Shown piece by piece: positions 33,508-43,496 of a DNA stretch of 64,000 nucleotides. Source of the stretch: Pectobacterium punjabense. Its GTDB lineage: Bacteria; Pseudomonadota; Gammaproteobacteria; Enterobacterales; Enterobacteriaceae. The position numbers and the translations under genes are program-made. The stretch lies in contig NZ_CP038498.1 of NCBI RefSeq assembly GCF_012427845.1, forward strand, positions 4,030,001 to 4,094,000, written 5' to 3'. Numbering within the stretch: position 1 is the stretch's first letter; every line of letters starts with the position of its first letter. The notes below the pieces were generated by a model. That model was not told the origin of the DNA. It ran no database searches and saw nothing but the letters and a program-made list of their open reading frames with translations.

Positions 33508-34224
33508 ATGCAGACGCCGCACATTCTTATTGTTGAAGACGAGCTAGTAACTCGTAATACCCTCAAAAGCATTTTTGAGGCGGAAGGATACGTTGTTCAC
33601 GAAGCCACTGATGGCGCAGAAATGCACCACATTTTGTCCGAGAACGACATCAATCTGGTGATCATGGACATCAACCTGCCAGGAAAGAACGGCCTGTTGC
33701 TGGCACGTGAATTGCGCGAGCAAGCCACCGTTGCCTTGATGTTCCTCACCGGCCGCGACAATGAAGTCGATAAGATCCTCGGTCTGGAAATCGGTGCGGA
33801 TGATTACATCACCAAACCATTCAACCCACGTGAATTGACGATCCGCGCACGTAACCTGCTGTCACGTACCATGAATCTGGGCAGTGGCACTGAAGAACGT
33901 CGTCTGGTGGAAAGCTACCGTTTCAACGGCTGGGAACTGGATATCAATAGCCGTTCTCTGATCAGCCCGGCTGGCGAGCAATACAAGCTGCCACGCAGTG
34001 AATTCCGCGCGATGCTGCACTTCTGCGAAAACCCAGGCAAGATTCAGTCTCGCGCAGAACTGCTGAAGAAAATGACCGGTCGCGAGCTTAAACCGCATGA
34101 CCGTACCGTTGACGTCACCATCCGCCGCATCCGCAAGCACTTTGAATCAACCGCAGATACGCCGGAAATCATCGCGACGATCCACGGCGAAGGTTACCGC
34201 TTCTGCGGCGATCTGGATAATTAA
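33508..34224 (+). CDS. arcA: Aerobic respiration response regulator ArcA
   Basis: 238 residues, as in E. coli. OmpR-class response regulator: receiver domain (1 to about 120) with phospho-acceptor Asp54 in VIMDINLPG and the lysine in TKPFNPREL, then a winged helix (about 135-235, [14 protein letters not shown]). Phosphorylated by ArcB under low oxygen; represses respiratory genes. Followed by a strong terminator. Confidence 0.99.
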   Translation: MQTPHILIVEDELVTRNTLKSIFEAEGYVVHEATDGAEMHHILSENDINLVIMDINLPGKNGLLLARELREQATVALMFLTGRDNEVDKILGLEIGADDYITKPFNPRELTIRARNLLSRTMNLGSGTEERRLVESYRFNGWELDINSRSLISPAGEQYKLPRSEFRAMLHFCENPGKIQSRAELLKKMTGRELKPHDRTVDVTIRRIRKHFESTADTPEIIATIHGEGYRFCGDLDN

Positions 34225-34231
34225 TCCTACT

Positions 34232-34264
34232 CAGCCGGAGCAGGTCTCTGTTCCGGCTGTTTTT
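34232..34264 (+). terminator. arcA terminator
   Basis: CAGCCGGA (34232-34239) pairs with TCCGGCTG (34252-34259); an inner CAG/CTG extension across a G-U pair closes on GTCT. Five T follow. Confidence 0.9.
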
Positions 34265-34281
34265 CCTCTTCTTACCACACC

Positions 34282-34764
34282 TTATTCACTCTTTCCCCAC
34301 GGCATCACCGGCACCGCGCTTAACGCGTTTTTTGGCGAACCATCAACCAGTCGATCAGAGTAAGCAAGATAGATCAGAGAATTGCGTTTCTGATCGTAGA
34401 ACCGAACGACCTGCAATTTTTTGAAAACCAACGACGTTCGTTTTTGGAATACGACGGACCCGCGGTTGCCACCGTTTTTGATCTTATCGGACAGATCAAT
34501 CGGCCCAACCTGCTGGCAGGAAATTGCCGCATCCGACGTGTCTTCCGCCAGCCCTAACCCTCCCTTGATTCCGCCTGTTTTGGCCCGGCTAATGTAGCAG
34601 GTCACGTTTGATACATCAGGATCATCAAACGCTTCCACCACGATCTTATGATCCGGCCCAAGTAGTTTAAAGACCGTATCGACCGATCCCACTTCTTCCG
34701 CATTGGCTACGCTAACGGCAGATAGCACCAGTAGCCCCGCTCCCATCATTCGCTTTATGTTCAT
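34282..34764 (-). CDS. creA: CreA family exported protein
   Basis: 160 residues (E. coli 157). A signal peptide ([22 protein letters not shown], cut after ANA) and the DUF CreA domain with [21 protein letters not shown] and [10 protein letters not shown]. Periplasmic; function unknown. In E. coli it heads creABCD; here creBCD do not follow, since creA ends into arcA. Confidence 0.93.
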   Translation of the reverse strand: MNIKRMMGAGLLVLSAVSVANAEEVGSVDTVFKLLGPDHKIVVEAFDDPDVSNVTCYISRAKTGGIKGGLGLAEDTSDAAISCQQVGPIDLSDKIKNGGNRGSVVFQKRTSLVFKKLQVVRFYDQKRNSLIYLAYSDRLVDGSPKNALSAVPVMPWGKSE

Positions 34765-34969
34765 ATTTCAGACTCTGTGATAATTCATAACAAACGATTA
34801 ATAACCACAATAAAAAAGAGGATGTACAAAATAAACCGCTATGATCATCCTCCTTATCCAAATTACCTGCGGGATATTTTCAAAAATCTTCAGCAGTACC
34901 AACGTGAAAATATTGCTATGATGCGGGATCTCAATACGCTCGCGCTCAATGTGTTTGATGAGGAAGATT

Positions 34970-35857
34970 ATGGATCAAGCCGGTATCATACGTGACCTAC
35001 TTAACTGGCTGGAAAGCCATCTCGACCAACCATTATCACTCGATAATGTGGCGGCGAAAGCAGGTTATTCCAAGTGGCATCTGCAAAGAATGTTCAAAGA
35101 CGTAACAGGTAATGCCATTGGTTCCTATATCCGGGCGCGGAGATTGACCAAAGCGGCGGTTGCACTCTGCCTGACCAGCCGCCCTATTCTTGATATTGCC
35201 CTGCAATACCGCTTTGATTCACAACAGACTTTTACTCGCGCGTTCAAAAAGCAGTTTGCCCAAACGCCAGCGTCTTACCGTCGTTCCGATAACTGGAATA
35301 CTTTTGGCATTCGTCCGCCGATCCGGCTCGGTGAATTTACCCTACCACAGCCGCAATTTGTAGCCCTCCCAGAAACGCAACTTCTTGGGCTAACGCAAAC
35401 CTATAACTGTCGTCTTGAACAGATCTGTAACTTCCGCACAGAAATTCGTGTCCACTATTGGCGTCAATTTTTAGGCGAAACCTGTTCTGTCCCGCCAGTG
35501 CTTTACGGACTGCACCATTCGCGCCCAAGCAAAGAGAAAGACGACGAACACGAGGTGCTTTACACCACCGCGCTGGAACCACAATATCTGCCTGACGATG
35601 TTCACACGGGCGAACCCATTACGCTGCCGGGCGGCGACTACGCGATGTTTGTATTTGAAGGGCCGAAAGATGGGCTACAGGATTTTATTATCACACTGTA
35701 TGACACCTGTCTGCCGACCTTTCAACTCACGCGCCGCAAAGGGTTCGATGCAGAACGTTTCCATCCAGACGGTACGGCACGTGACGAGGTGCCCGCTATC
35801 ATTCGCTGCGAGTACCTCATCCCCATCCAGCACGCAGAACCCATCTCAGCGCTGTAG
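34970..35857 (+). CDS. rob: AraC/XylS-family right-origin-binding regulator Rob
   Basis: 295 residues (E. coli 289). Two N-terminal helix-turn-helix motifs (about 8-105; KWHLQRMFKDVTG and FDSQQTFTRAFKKQFAQTP) and a C-terminal GyrI-like ligand domain. Activates the marA/soxS/rob regulon (efflux, detoxification) on bile salts or similar ligands. ATG 34970 follows GAGGAAG. A -10, TATGAT (34917-34922), lies 48 nt upstream. The 3' end overlaps gpmB by 12 nt, in convergent orientation. Confidence 0.96.
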   Translation: MDQAGIIRDLLNWLESHLDQPLSLDNVAAKAGYSKWHLQRMFKDVTGNAIGSYIRARRLTKAAVALCLTSRPILDIALQYRFDSQQTFTRAFKKQFAQTPASYRRSDNWNTFGIRPPIRLGEFTLPQPQFVALPETQLLGLTQTYNCRLEQICNFRTEIRVHYWRQFLGETCSVPPVLYGLHHSRPSKEKDDEHEVLYTTALEPQYLPDDVHTGEPITLPGGDYAMFVFEGPKDGLQDFIITLYDTCLPTFQLTRRKGFDAERFHPDGTARDEVPAIIRCEYLIPIQHAEPISAL

Positions 35858-36496
35858 CTCATCCAGTGCCGGAATATCCAGATGAGAAATATCTCCGGCC
35901 GTTTCTACCACCCAACCCGGTGCCAGCCACGGGCTTTGCTGATAATCAATGCGTGACAAGGAACAGTTGCGCAGACGCAGGCGGCGCTCAGCCGACGCGG
36001 ACAGCCCGAGTACCGTACTCAGCAGGCACCCTAACGCCATCCCGTGGCTCACCAATAACGGGCGGCTTCCTGCTGGCAGCGCCAGGCAGCGTTCCAGAAC
36101 GCCATGCATGCGTAATGCCACATCAACCATCGATTCACCTTCTGGGATGCGGCCATTGGGCGTACCATCCACCAGCCCTTTACGCCATCCTTCCTCTTCA
36201 GTGGTCAGCGAATCCAGATCGCGAGCTTCTAATACGCCCATGTTCAATTCACGTAACCCTGGCTCCAGGATTATCTGGCAATTACCACTAGATTTAGCGA
36301 TGATTTCTGTTGTCTGACGCGTTCTTCCGAGATCGCTGGTAAAAATGTGCGTAATCCCTAGCGTTCTGATTCGTTCAGCAACCTGCTGTGCCTGTTGCTC
36401 ACCTCTTGGCGTCAGTGCACTGTCCGATTGACCCTGAATACGTCGAGCCACATTCCATTCTGTTTCGCCGTGGCGAACAAGATATACCTGTAACAT
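35846..36496 (-). CDS. gpmB: Phosphoglycerate mutase-like phosphatase GpmB
   Basis: 216 residues (E. coli 215). Histidine phosphatase superfamily with the catalytic LVRHGETEWN (His9) and the second His in LVSHGMALG. Despite the name, E. coli GpmB shows little mutase activity and may be a phosphatase. Divergent from yjjX with only 50 nt between, so their promoters overlap; convergent with rob. Confidence 0.95.
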   Translation of the reverse strand: MLQVYLVRHGETEWNVARRIQGQSDSALTPRGEQQAQQVAERIRTLGITHIFTSDLGRTRQTTEIIAKSSGNCQIILEPGLRELNMGVLEARDLDSLTTEEEGWRKGLVDGTPNGRIPEGESMVDVALRMHGVLERCLALPAGSRPLLVSHGMALGCLLSTVLGLSASAERRLRLRNCSLSRIDYQQSPWLAPGWVVETAGDISHLDIPALDELQR

Positions 36497-36546
36497 GGTT
36501 ATTTTCCGTTATACTGCGTCAAATTAACTAAAGGTACGAAACTGTT

Positions 36547-37086
36547 ATGTATCACGTTGTTGCTGCAACTACCAACCCGGCAAAAATTAAGGCTATTAGT
36601 CTGGCATTCACCGATGTCTTTGGTGCAGAAAATTGCCGCATCGAAGGCGTTGACGTCGATAGCGGCGTCCCACGCCAGCCTCTCGGTTCTATTGAAACCC
36701 GTACCGGAGCCAGAAACCGCGTTATGATGGCACGTCAGGTACGGCCAGAAGCCGATTTTTGGGTCGGTGTAGAAGCAGGCATTGAAGAAAGTATGACTTT
36801 CGCCTGGATGGTGATCGAAAATGCTCACCTGCGTGGCGAATCACGTTCTGCAAGCCTGGTCCTTCCAGAAAGTATATTACATGGTATCCGTGAAGGGCGG
36901 GAATTAGGTGATGAAATGGAACGTTTGACGGGCGTTCAGAACATTAAACATAAAGGCGGTGCCATCGGCGTCTTCACCGACGGCAAATTATCGCGCACTA
37001 GCGTGTACCATCAAGCGCTGCTGCTGGCGCTGGTGCCATTCCATAATCCAATCTATCAGATTCCCGTTCAGGCCGCGAAACCGTAA
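36547..37086 (+). CDS. yjjX: Inosine/xanthosine triphosphatase
   Basis: 179 residues (E. coli about 170). NTPase of the DUF84/Maf-like fold: [14 protein letters not shown] at the start, [10 protein letters not shown], and GVEAGIE in the middle. Removes ITP and XTP from the nucleotide pool. It ends 3 nt before the convergent trpR. Confidence 0.93.
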   Translation: MYHVVAATTNPAKIKAISLAFTDVFGAENCRIEGVDVDSGVPRQPLGSIETRTGARNRVMMARQVRPEADFWVGVEAGIEESMTFAWMVIENAHLRGESRSASLVLPESILHGIREGRELGDEMERLTGVQNIKHKGGAIGVFTDGKLSRTSVYHQALLLALVPFHNPIYQIPVQAAKP

Positions 37087-37089
37087 CGG

Positions 37090-37437
37090 CTACGCGTCTT
37101 CATCCAACGGTTTATCTGCCGACAGCAACTGCGCTTCCAGCCAGCTTTTTAACGCGGGGGGCGCGGCTTTCAGACTATTTGAACCGCGCGTAATCGTAGC
37201 GATTCCCGCTCCTAGCTCACTTTTCAGTTCGCGCTGGCTCATTTCACCCCGCATTAACTCTTGCACAATTCGCACCCGCGTTCCCAACGCTGTACGCTCA
37301 TCTGGCGTCAACAGCAGTTGCAGCAGTGGCAGTTGGAGATCTTTCTCAATTGACTGCTGTAATAGCGCGACAAAGCGTAACCAATGTTCATTGTCTTGTT
37401 CAGAAAGTGCTGGGTCGATTAGCGATAACGGAGTCAT
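37090..37437 (-). CDS. trpR: Trp operon repressor
   Basis: 115 residues (E. coli 108), nearly all helix. The DNA-binding turn [25 protein letters not shown] is intact, and the tryptophan-pocket Arg residues in [15 protein letters not shown] are present. Represses trp, aroH, mtr and its own gene when bound to tryptophan. A TrpR operator sits just upstream. No clear Shine-Dalgarno sequence is seen. Confidence 0.97.
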   Translation of the reverse strand: MTPLSLIDPALSEQDNEHWLRFVALLQQSIEKDLQLPLLQLLLTPDERTALGTRVRIVQELMRGEMSQRELKSELGAGIATITRGSNSLKAAPPALKSWLEAQLLSADKPLDEDA

Positions 37438-37447
37438 AATTGGCTGC

Positions 37448-37467
37448 CATACTATTTAACTAGTACG
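37448..37467. promoter_or_regulatory. TrpR operator at the trpR promoter
   Basis: TACTATTTAACTAGTAC (37450-37466) closely matches the palindromic trp operator core ACTAGTTAACTAGT. It begins 13 nt before the trpR start (minus strand), the autoregulatory arrangement of E. coli. Confidence 0.85.
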
Positions 37468-37509
37468 GCAGCATAGCACAGTTCCGGGTAACGATCGCAA
37501 CGCCGCGTC

Positions 37510-39453
37510 TCAGTAACGCCGTTGCCATTCTCCATCCGTCAGCACATTGGCTGGCTGATTGAGGAAATAACGATAGAAGACGTCATAGGCCAGCACATTT
37601 TTCACGTAACCGCGTGTTTCCGAGAACGGGATACTTTCGATAAACGCAACGGGATCGATACGCCCCGCGCTGTTCCTCAGCCAGGTATTCACGCGCGACG
37701 GCCCGGCATTGTAAGCCGCAGAAGACAGAATGCGGTTACGGCCAAATGTCTGGTACACGTACTCCAGGTAGCTCGTTCCCAACAGAATGTTCGTCTCAGG
37801 ATCAAGCAGTTGGCTGCTGTTCGTGTAGAACGTGATATTGCTCATTTTAGCGGTATGCTGCGCCGTCGCAGGCATCAACTGCATCAGACCCGATGCGCCG
37901 ACGGGCGACCGCGCTTTCGGATTCCAGGCGCTCTCCTGACGGGCAATCGCCATCGCATAGCTCTGGCTGATCCCCTTGCCCTGCGTTTCACGGCGGAATT
38001 CATCATTCCAGGCCAACGGGAAGCGCTCTTCAAGATGATCCCATAATTTTGCAACAATCGTCGCCTGAACGCTTAAATCTGCCCAACGCTGTTCAAACGC
38101 ATAGCGAGCCAACGCTTCCTGCTGCGGCTTACTGCGATTCGCCACCAGCCCGACCCACTCGCTACGCGCCAGATTATCCATCTGCCAGAACATCAATTCC
38201 CGCACGCGGGTGATTTCGGGTAATTGGGACAAAGAAGGGTCTGGCTTCACTGCCGCCATGATAGTAATAGCATAGCGCTCGTTCAGTTTCTGCGCCGCTG
38301 CCATTGGGTAGAACCCACGCTCCTGCATCAGGCTGCGTAATAACGTCTCGCCTTCCTGACGTTTGCCCTGATCCAACAGCACGACGGCACGCCAGTAGCG
38401 CCATTCATCTTTCTGCAACGCCTCCGCCGGTAAACGCGCCATCCAGCTCGTCAAGCCCTGACGATCGCCTGTACCCAACGCCATACGCACGCGACGTTCC
38501 AGCAAGGTGGTCGACGTGCTGCGCCGCACCACGCTATCCCGCCACTGTGCTTGCTCTGGTGTGGCATCATTCCCCATTAAACGCCAGGCGATGGTTTCTT
38601 CCATATCCTGACATTCTGCGGCGCTCATCTTTTGCAAACGGGCAATAACCGGCAGCATCGAACGGGCATTGTCCGTATCCTGACGCGCCGTACGCGTAAA
38701 GGCCGACAGCGTGACTTTGCGGGTGAAATCCGTTGGCCCGACGGTGCGAGCAAAGCTCTCCAGCGAATTGGGATCATTCTGGAGTTTCAGCAGCGCATCA
38801 CCCATCGTTTTATAATCGTCGGGCAATTGCTTAATGAGATAGCTCACCAGACTACCGCTGCCTTCATCCATGGCAAGACGCGCACGTTCCAACGTCGTCA
38901 GCGGCGTTTGTTCACCCGCTTGCTGCCACACGGAGAAGAGTTTATCGCACACGGTAGGGAGCGAACGCCCGGTTAGCCAGATATCACGCGTGGCTTCCCA
39001 GACGCCTTGGCGCTGGCCAGTTGCCCATTGGGCGTAATAAAAATTACAGCGGGCGCTGACCGGCTTCGGCGGCTGCGGGCTAAATGCCAGTAGCCCGATC
39101 CAGTCCTGACGGCGTGCAAGTTCATTCACAAAGCTGGTGGTCAGATTACGGGCAGGCGGCAGCGTTGGGTGCGTTGCCATAAACTGCCTCACCTGCGTTG
39201 CGCTTATCTGACTCAGATCCTGCGTAAGCGAGCGATATTCAAGATAAGGATAAAGCGGGTAGCTGCGCAGCGTCGGCATCAGTTGCGCTACCGTGTCCAT
39301 TTGGTTGCTGTCCCACGCCTGCTTCACCTGCTGATAACGCTGGCGCTGTTCGTCCAGAGAATCCGCCAGCACATGGCCGGAAGCCCCAGCCAGACATATC
39401 GCCGCAACGGCGTACCACCAATGACCTGCTTTTATCACCTGCATTAACCTCAT
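37510..39453 (-). CDS. slt: Soluble lytic murein transglycosylase Slt70
   Basis: 647 residues (E. coli 645). A signal peptide (cut near GHVLA-DSLDEQ), a long superhelical U and L domain ring (about 30-480), and a C-terminal goose-type lysozyme domain with the catalytic Glu in MAIARQESAWNPKARS and SSAAYNAGPSRVNTWL. Cleaves peptidoglycan to 1,6-anhydromuropeptides in the periplasm. The start may be the ATG three codons later; ATGAGG overlaps the first. Upstream of trpR, same strand, 72 nt. Confidence 0.97.
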   Translation of the reverse strand: MRLMQVIKAGHWWYAVAAICLAGASGHVLADSLDEQRQRYQQVKQAWDSNQMDTVAQLMPTLRSYPLYPYLEYRSLTQDLSQISATQVRQFMATHPTLPPARNLTTSFVNELARRQDWIGLLAFSPQPPKPVSARCNFYYAQWATGQRQGVWEATRDIWLTGRSLPTVCDKLFSVWQQAGEQTPLTTLERARLAMDEGSGSLVSYLIKQLPDDYKTMGDALLKLQNDPNSLESFARTVGPTDFTRKVTLSAFTRTARQDTDNARSMLPVIARLQKMSAAECQDMEETIAWRLMGNDATPEQAQWRDSVVRRSTSTTLLERRVRMALGTGDRQGLTSWMARLPAEALQKDEWRYWRAVVLLDQGKRQEGETLLRSLMQERGFYPMAAAQKLNERYAITIMAAVKPDPSLSQLPEITRVRELMFWQMDNLARSEWVGLVANRSKPQQEALARYAFEQRWADLSVQATIVAKLWDHLEERFPLAWNDEFRRETQGKGISQSYAMAIARQESAWNPKARSPVGASGLMQLMPATAQHTAKMSNITFYTNSSQLLDPETNILLGTSYLEYVYQTFGRNRILSSAAYNAGPSRVNTWLRNSAGRIDPVAFIESIPFSETRGYVKNVLAYDVFYRYFLNQPANVLTDGEWQRRY

Positions 39454-39789
39454 CCGTTATCGAACCTGCTATCGGCATCCTTCATCGTATCGATACCCCT
39501 ATCCTATCGGGCAGATCCAGTGTGGCACATCATGCCAGACAACGATATGCCGATCCGCAAACCGATTCTGAAATTCATCACGCGGTCTACGTCTCAGATC
39601 GGCCATGGCAAATCGCCGGATAGCTGGGATCGCGGGCTGAAACCCGCTACACTTCATACTTAGAATAATCGATCCGCTGCCGGGGTATTTCCCAGGCTGC
39701 ACCACTGAGTATTAAGTAGCGCAGTGCTACATATGGTCACCCGCTTATGGTGACAAATCATAGAGATAAGAGAGAGGCGAAGTCGCAAC
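39454..39789. promoter_or_regulatory. Divergent slt / ettA upstream region
   Basis: 336 nt, no gene recognised. An inverted repeat, GTCACC (39736-39741) with GGTGAC (39749-39754), 7-nt loop, lies 36 nt before the ettA start and may be in its 5' leader. Promoters for both genes must be here, but none stands out. Confidence 0.4.
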
Positions 39790-41457
39790 GTGGCTCAATA
39801 TGTTTATACCATGCATCGCGTCGGTAAGGTCGTACCGCCGAAGCGTCACATTCTGAAAAACATCTCCCTCAGTTTTTTCCCCGGTGCCAAGATCGGCGTA
39901 CTGGGTCTGAACGGAGCCGGTAAATCAACGCTGTTGCGTATTATGGCTGGCATTGATACGGACATCGAGGGTGAAGCTCGCCCACAACCAGGAATCAAAA
40001 TCGGCTATTTGCCGCAGGAACCGCAGTTAAACACGGAACACACCGTACGTGAATCCGTGGAAGAAGCGGTGTCTGAAGTCGTGACTGCGCTGAAACGTCT
40101 TGATGAAGTCTATGCGTTGTATGCCGATCCAGATGCAGACTTCGATAAGCTGGCCGCCGAACAAGGTCGGTTGGAAGAAGTCATTCAGGCGCACGACGGC
40201 CACAACCTGAATAACCAGTTAGAGCGCGCGGCAGATGCCCTGCGTCTGCCTGAATGGGATGCAAAAATCGCCAACCTGTCCGGGGGGGAGCGCCGCCGCG
40301 TTGCACTATGCCGTCTGCTGCTGGAAAAACCAGACATGCTGCTGCTCGACGAACCGACCAACCACCTGGATGCCGAATCAGTCGCCTGGCTGGAACGCTT
40401 CCTACACGATTTCGAGGGTACCGTGGTGGCGATTACCCACGACCGTTACTTCCTCGATAACGTCGCAGGCTGGATTCTGGAGCTGGACCGCGGTGAAGGC
40501 ATTCCGTGGGAAGGTAACTACTCTTCGTGGCTGGAGCAGAAAGATCAGCGTCTGGCACAGGAAGCCTCTCAGGAAGCGGCACGTCGTAAATCGATTGAGA
40601 AAGAGCTGGAGTGGGTGCGTCAAGGCGCTAAAGGCCGCCAGTCGAAAGGTAAGGCGCGTCTGGCACGCTTTGAAGAGCTGAACAACACGGAATACCAGAA
40701 ACGTAACGAAACCAACGAACTGTTTATTCCACCTGGTGCCCGCCTCGGCGATAAAGTGGTGGAAGTCACCAACCTGAGTAAGTCTTACGGCGAGCGTCAA
40801 CTCATCGACGGGCTTTCTTTCTCCGTACCGAAAGGTGCGATTGTCGGCATTATCGGTCCGAACGGTGCGGGTAAATCAACGCTGTTCCGCATGATGTCCG
40901 GTCAGGAACAGCCAGATAGCGGCGCGATTGAACTGGGTGAAACCGTCAAACTGGCGTCAGTCGACCAGTTCCGTGATGCGATGGACAACAGCAAAACCGT
41001 CTGGGAAGAAGTTTCCGGCGGGCAGGACATCATGCGCATCGGCAATACCGAAATGCCGAGCCGCGCTTACGTTGGCCGTTTCAACTTCAAAGGGGTTGAT
41101 CAGGGCAAACGCGTTGGTGAACTATCCGGTGGTGAGCGTGGCCGTCTGCATCTGGCGAAGCTGCTACAGGTAGGCGGCAACGTGCTGCTGCTCGATGAAC
41201 CGACCAACGACCTGGATATCGAAACCCTGCGCGCACTGGAAAACGCCCTGCTGGAATTCCCTGGCTGCGCCATGGTGATCTCGCATGACCGTTGGTTCCT
41301 CGACCGTATCGCAACGCACATTCTGGATTATCAGGATGAAGGTAAAGTGGAATTCTTCGAAGGTAACTTTACCGAATACGAAGAATACAAGAAGCGTACG
41401 TTGGGTGCAGAAGCGCTGGAACCTCACCGCATCAAGTACAAGAAGATTGCTAAATAA
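39790..41457 (+). CDS. ettA: Energy-dependent translational throttle EttA, GTG start
   Basis: 555 residues, as in E. coli. ABC-F protein without membrane helices: ABC1 (Walker A GLNGAGKST at 39-47, LSGGERRRVALC, LLLDEPTNHLD), the P-site tRNA interaction linker (about 240-320, rich in Lys/Glu, EKELEWVRQGAKGRQSKGKAR), then ABC2 (GPNGAGKST, LSGGERGRLHLAK, LLLDEPTNDLD). Gates entry of ribosomes into elongation by ADP/ATP ratio, binding the E site. The start is GTG, not ATG. Confidence 0.97.
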   Translation: MAQYVYTMHRVGKVVPPKRHILKNISLSFFPGAKIGVLGLNGAGKSTLLRIMAGIDTDIEGEARPQPGIKIGYLPQEPQLNTEHTVRESVEEAVSEVVTALKRLDEVYALYADPDADFDKLAAEQGRLEEVIQAHDGHNLNNQLERAADALRLPEWDAKIANLSGGERRRVALCRLLLEKPDMLLLDEPTNHLDAESVAWLERFLHDFEGTVVAITHDRYFLDNVAGWILELDRGEGIPWEGNYSSWLEQKDQRLAQEASQEAARRKSIEKELEWVRQGAKGRQSKGKARLARFEELNNTEYQKRNETNELFIPPGARLGDKVVEVTNLSKSYGERQLIDGLSFSVPKGAIVGIIGPNGAGKSTLFRMMSGQEQPDSGAIELGETVKLASVDQFRDAMDNSKTVWEEVSGGQDIMRIGNTEMPSRAYVGRFNFKGVDQGKRVGELSGGERGRLHLAKLLQVGGNVLLLDEPTNDLDIETLRALENALLEFPGCAMVISHDRWFLDRIATHILDYQDEGKVEFFEGNFTEYEEYKKRTLGAEALEPHRIKYKKIAK

Positions 41458-41477
41458 GCCGTCACCAGACGTCATAA

Positions 41478-41506
41478 AAAAATGGCCCGCATCGCGGGCC
41501 ATTTTT
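41478..41506. terminator. ettA terminator (bidirectional)
   Basis: AAAAATGGCCCGC (41478-41490), loop ATC, GCGGGCCATTTTT (41494-41506): 13-bp perfect stem. It also faces the chemoreceptor gene on the other strand. Confidence 0.95.
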
Positions 41507-41538
41507 CTTTCTGATGGTGTGTTATTTACTGTAAGCGA

Positions 41539-43268
41539 TCAGAACGTTTCCCAGTTTTGATTATCACTGCCTTTACTGCTGGCACTAGCGATGGCCATTG
41601 CTGGCGCTAAACGTGGTTGCGCAGCTGCTTTCGGCAATGACGTTCTCCGTTGCTGAGCCACGCCAGCCAGCTTGAATACCGCAACAGCCTGCGTCAAACG
41701 CGCCGCCTGCTCTTCAAGCGAAACCGCTGCCGCCGAGGCTTCTTGCACCAGTGCCGCATTCTGCTGCGTCGCGCTATCCATTTCAGACACAGCCTGACTC
41801 ACCTGCCCGATACCACGGCTTTGCTCATCAGACGCAGAGGCAATTTCCCCCATGATGTCAGTGACGCTGACAACCGCACGGACAATCTCACCCATCGTTG
41901 ACCCCGCCTGCGCCACCAGCCCAGAGCCGGTATCGACCAACCTGCCAGATTCACCAATCAGCGTTTCGATTTCCTTCGCTGCCTGCGCACTACGCTGCGC
42001 CAGATTACGAACTTCCCCCGCGACCACGGCAAAACCACGCCCTTGTTCACCCGCCCGCGCCGCTTCTACTGCGGCGTTCAACGCCAGAATATTGGTCTGG
42101 AAGGCGATGCTGTTAATAACGGAAGTGATCTCGGAAATACGTTTTGAGCTAGTGGAAATATCATGCATGGTATCCACCACACCTTGCACAATCTGTCCGC
42201 CTTTCTCTGCTTTTTCAGACGCGTTCTTCGCCAGTTGGCTAGCATGGTGAGCGTTGTCAGAGTTTTGTTTCACCGTTGCGGTCAGCTGTTCCATGCTCGC
42301 GGCGGTTTCTTCCAGCGCGGCGGCCTGCTGCTCGGTACGCGAAGAGAGATCGACGTTGCCTGCCGTGATTTCTGACGATCCCTGGTAGATCGAATCTGCA
42401 CCTTCACGAACGATCGTGACCGTATCGGTCAGCTCCGCCTGCATATTCTGGATATTCGTTCCCAGAATGCCGATTTCATTACGCCCCATTACCATTGGCG
42501 GTTGTGTCAAATCCCCGCCGCAATCTTCTGGATACGCTCAACCAATCGGTTGATAGGCGCGAGGATCACATTGCGTACCATGATGTACGCCATAATCGCC
42601 ATAATGATGGATAAGGCAAATGAGCCCGCCATCATCCAGTTACCCAGTTTCGCGTTCTCCGCCGCTCGATCATTGATGTCTTGCGCAGCTTTCGTAAGTT
42701 CAGTCACTTTCTTACGCACCGGAACGCTAAACGCTTCATCTAATGTGCGCGCCACCGTGCTTTCCAACGACACCAGATCTTCGAATTCACCATCATTCGT
42801 CGCTTTCTGCATCACCGCAATCGCGTTATCACGATAGTTGGCGTAAGCCTTGAGAATATCCTCATCCAGAGCCTTTTCACTCTCCAATCTGTCTGGACGC
42901 GCAAGATATTCATCAAGACGTTTCTGTGAGGCTCGGACTCGACCAGCAGCCTGATCTGAAGCAGCTTTAAATACCTCGTGATCGCTAATACGGTTTGCTG
43001 CACCCGCCTGAATGAGCAGCAATCTGGCAACACGTAATTGATCGAGGCTGCTGCTGATACCTGCACGGATGTCAGACAGATCATTAGCCTTATCCAGTGA
43101 ATCATTGCTCTGCTTTAAGAAATAACTTGCGGTGCCAATAGAAAGCGCAAAAAGAATCAGGATAATTGAAAAAAGAGTAATAAATAGCGAGACGAGACGT
43201 ATATTGTTGATGTAACTCAACTTCTCTTTTTGAACAGACATCGATTGCATTGTCATTTTCACCATCAC
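41539..43268 (-). pseudogene. Methyl-accepting chemotaxis protein, split by a frameshift in HAMP
   Basis: The first frame (43268-42507, 253 residues) has helix 1 (about 24-50), a four-helix-type periplasmic domain (about 51-208), helix 2 (about 210-232) and the start of HAMP, then stops after RIQKIAAGI. The second frame (42510-41539) resumes with LTQPP, finishes HAMP and gives a full signalling domain with the hairpin tip [42 protein letters not shown] and a C-terminal NWETF, the CheR/CheB-docking pentapeptide. One missing G in a run (now four G at 42513-42516) restores AAGD-LTQPP. The joined protein would be about 576 residues. Either a true pseudogene, a slippage-dependent gene, or a sequencing error. 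Confidence 0.85.
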
Positions 43269-43496
43269 TGGTCTACATTATCTCTGCCATCATGGCTGCG
43301 ACAGAGCTCGGATATTACCGTGACAACAACGCCACGCAGGAAATAAATACCTTTCATAAAAAAGTAAAAAGGAACCACATTGTGTTATCGGCACTTCCAC
43401 GCTAAAGCGTACCTAAAATAGGTTGATAGAAATCATGTTTCAATAAAAATTGAAATATACCCATAAAAATGAAACAAAAACGTTTTTCTCTGCCTA

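Noticed and set aside
34822..34995. Possible 57-codon ORF before rob, starting MYKINRYDHPPYP and overlapping the rob start
   Set aside because: The AGAGG directly abuts its ATG, the likely rob -10 (34917-34922) lies inside it, and no family is recognised. Probably chance.
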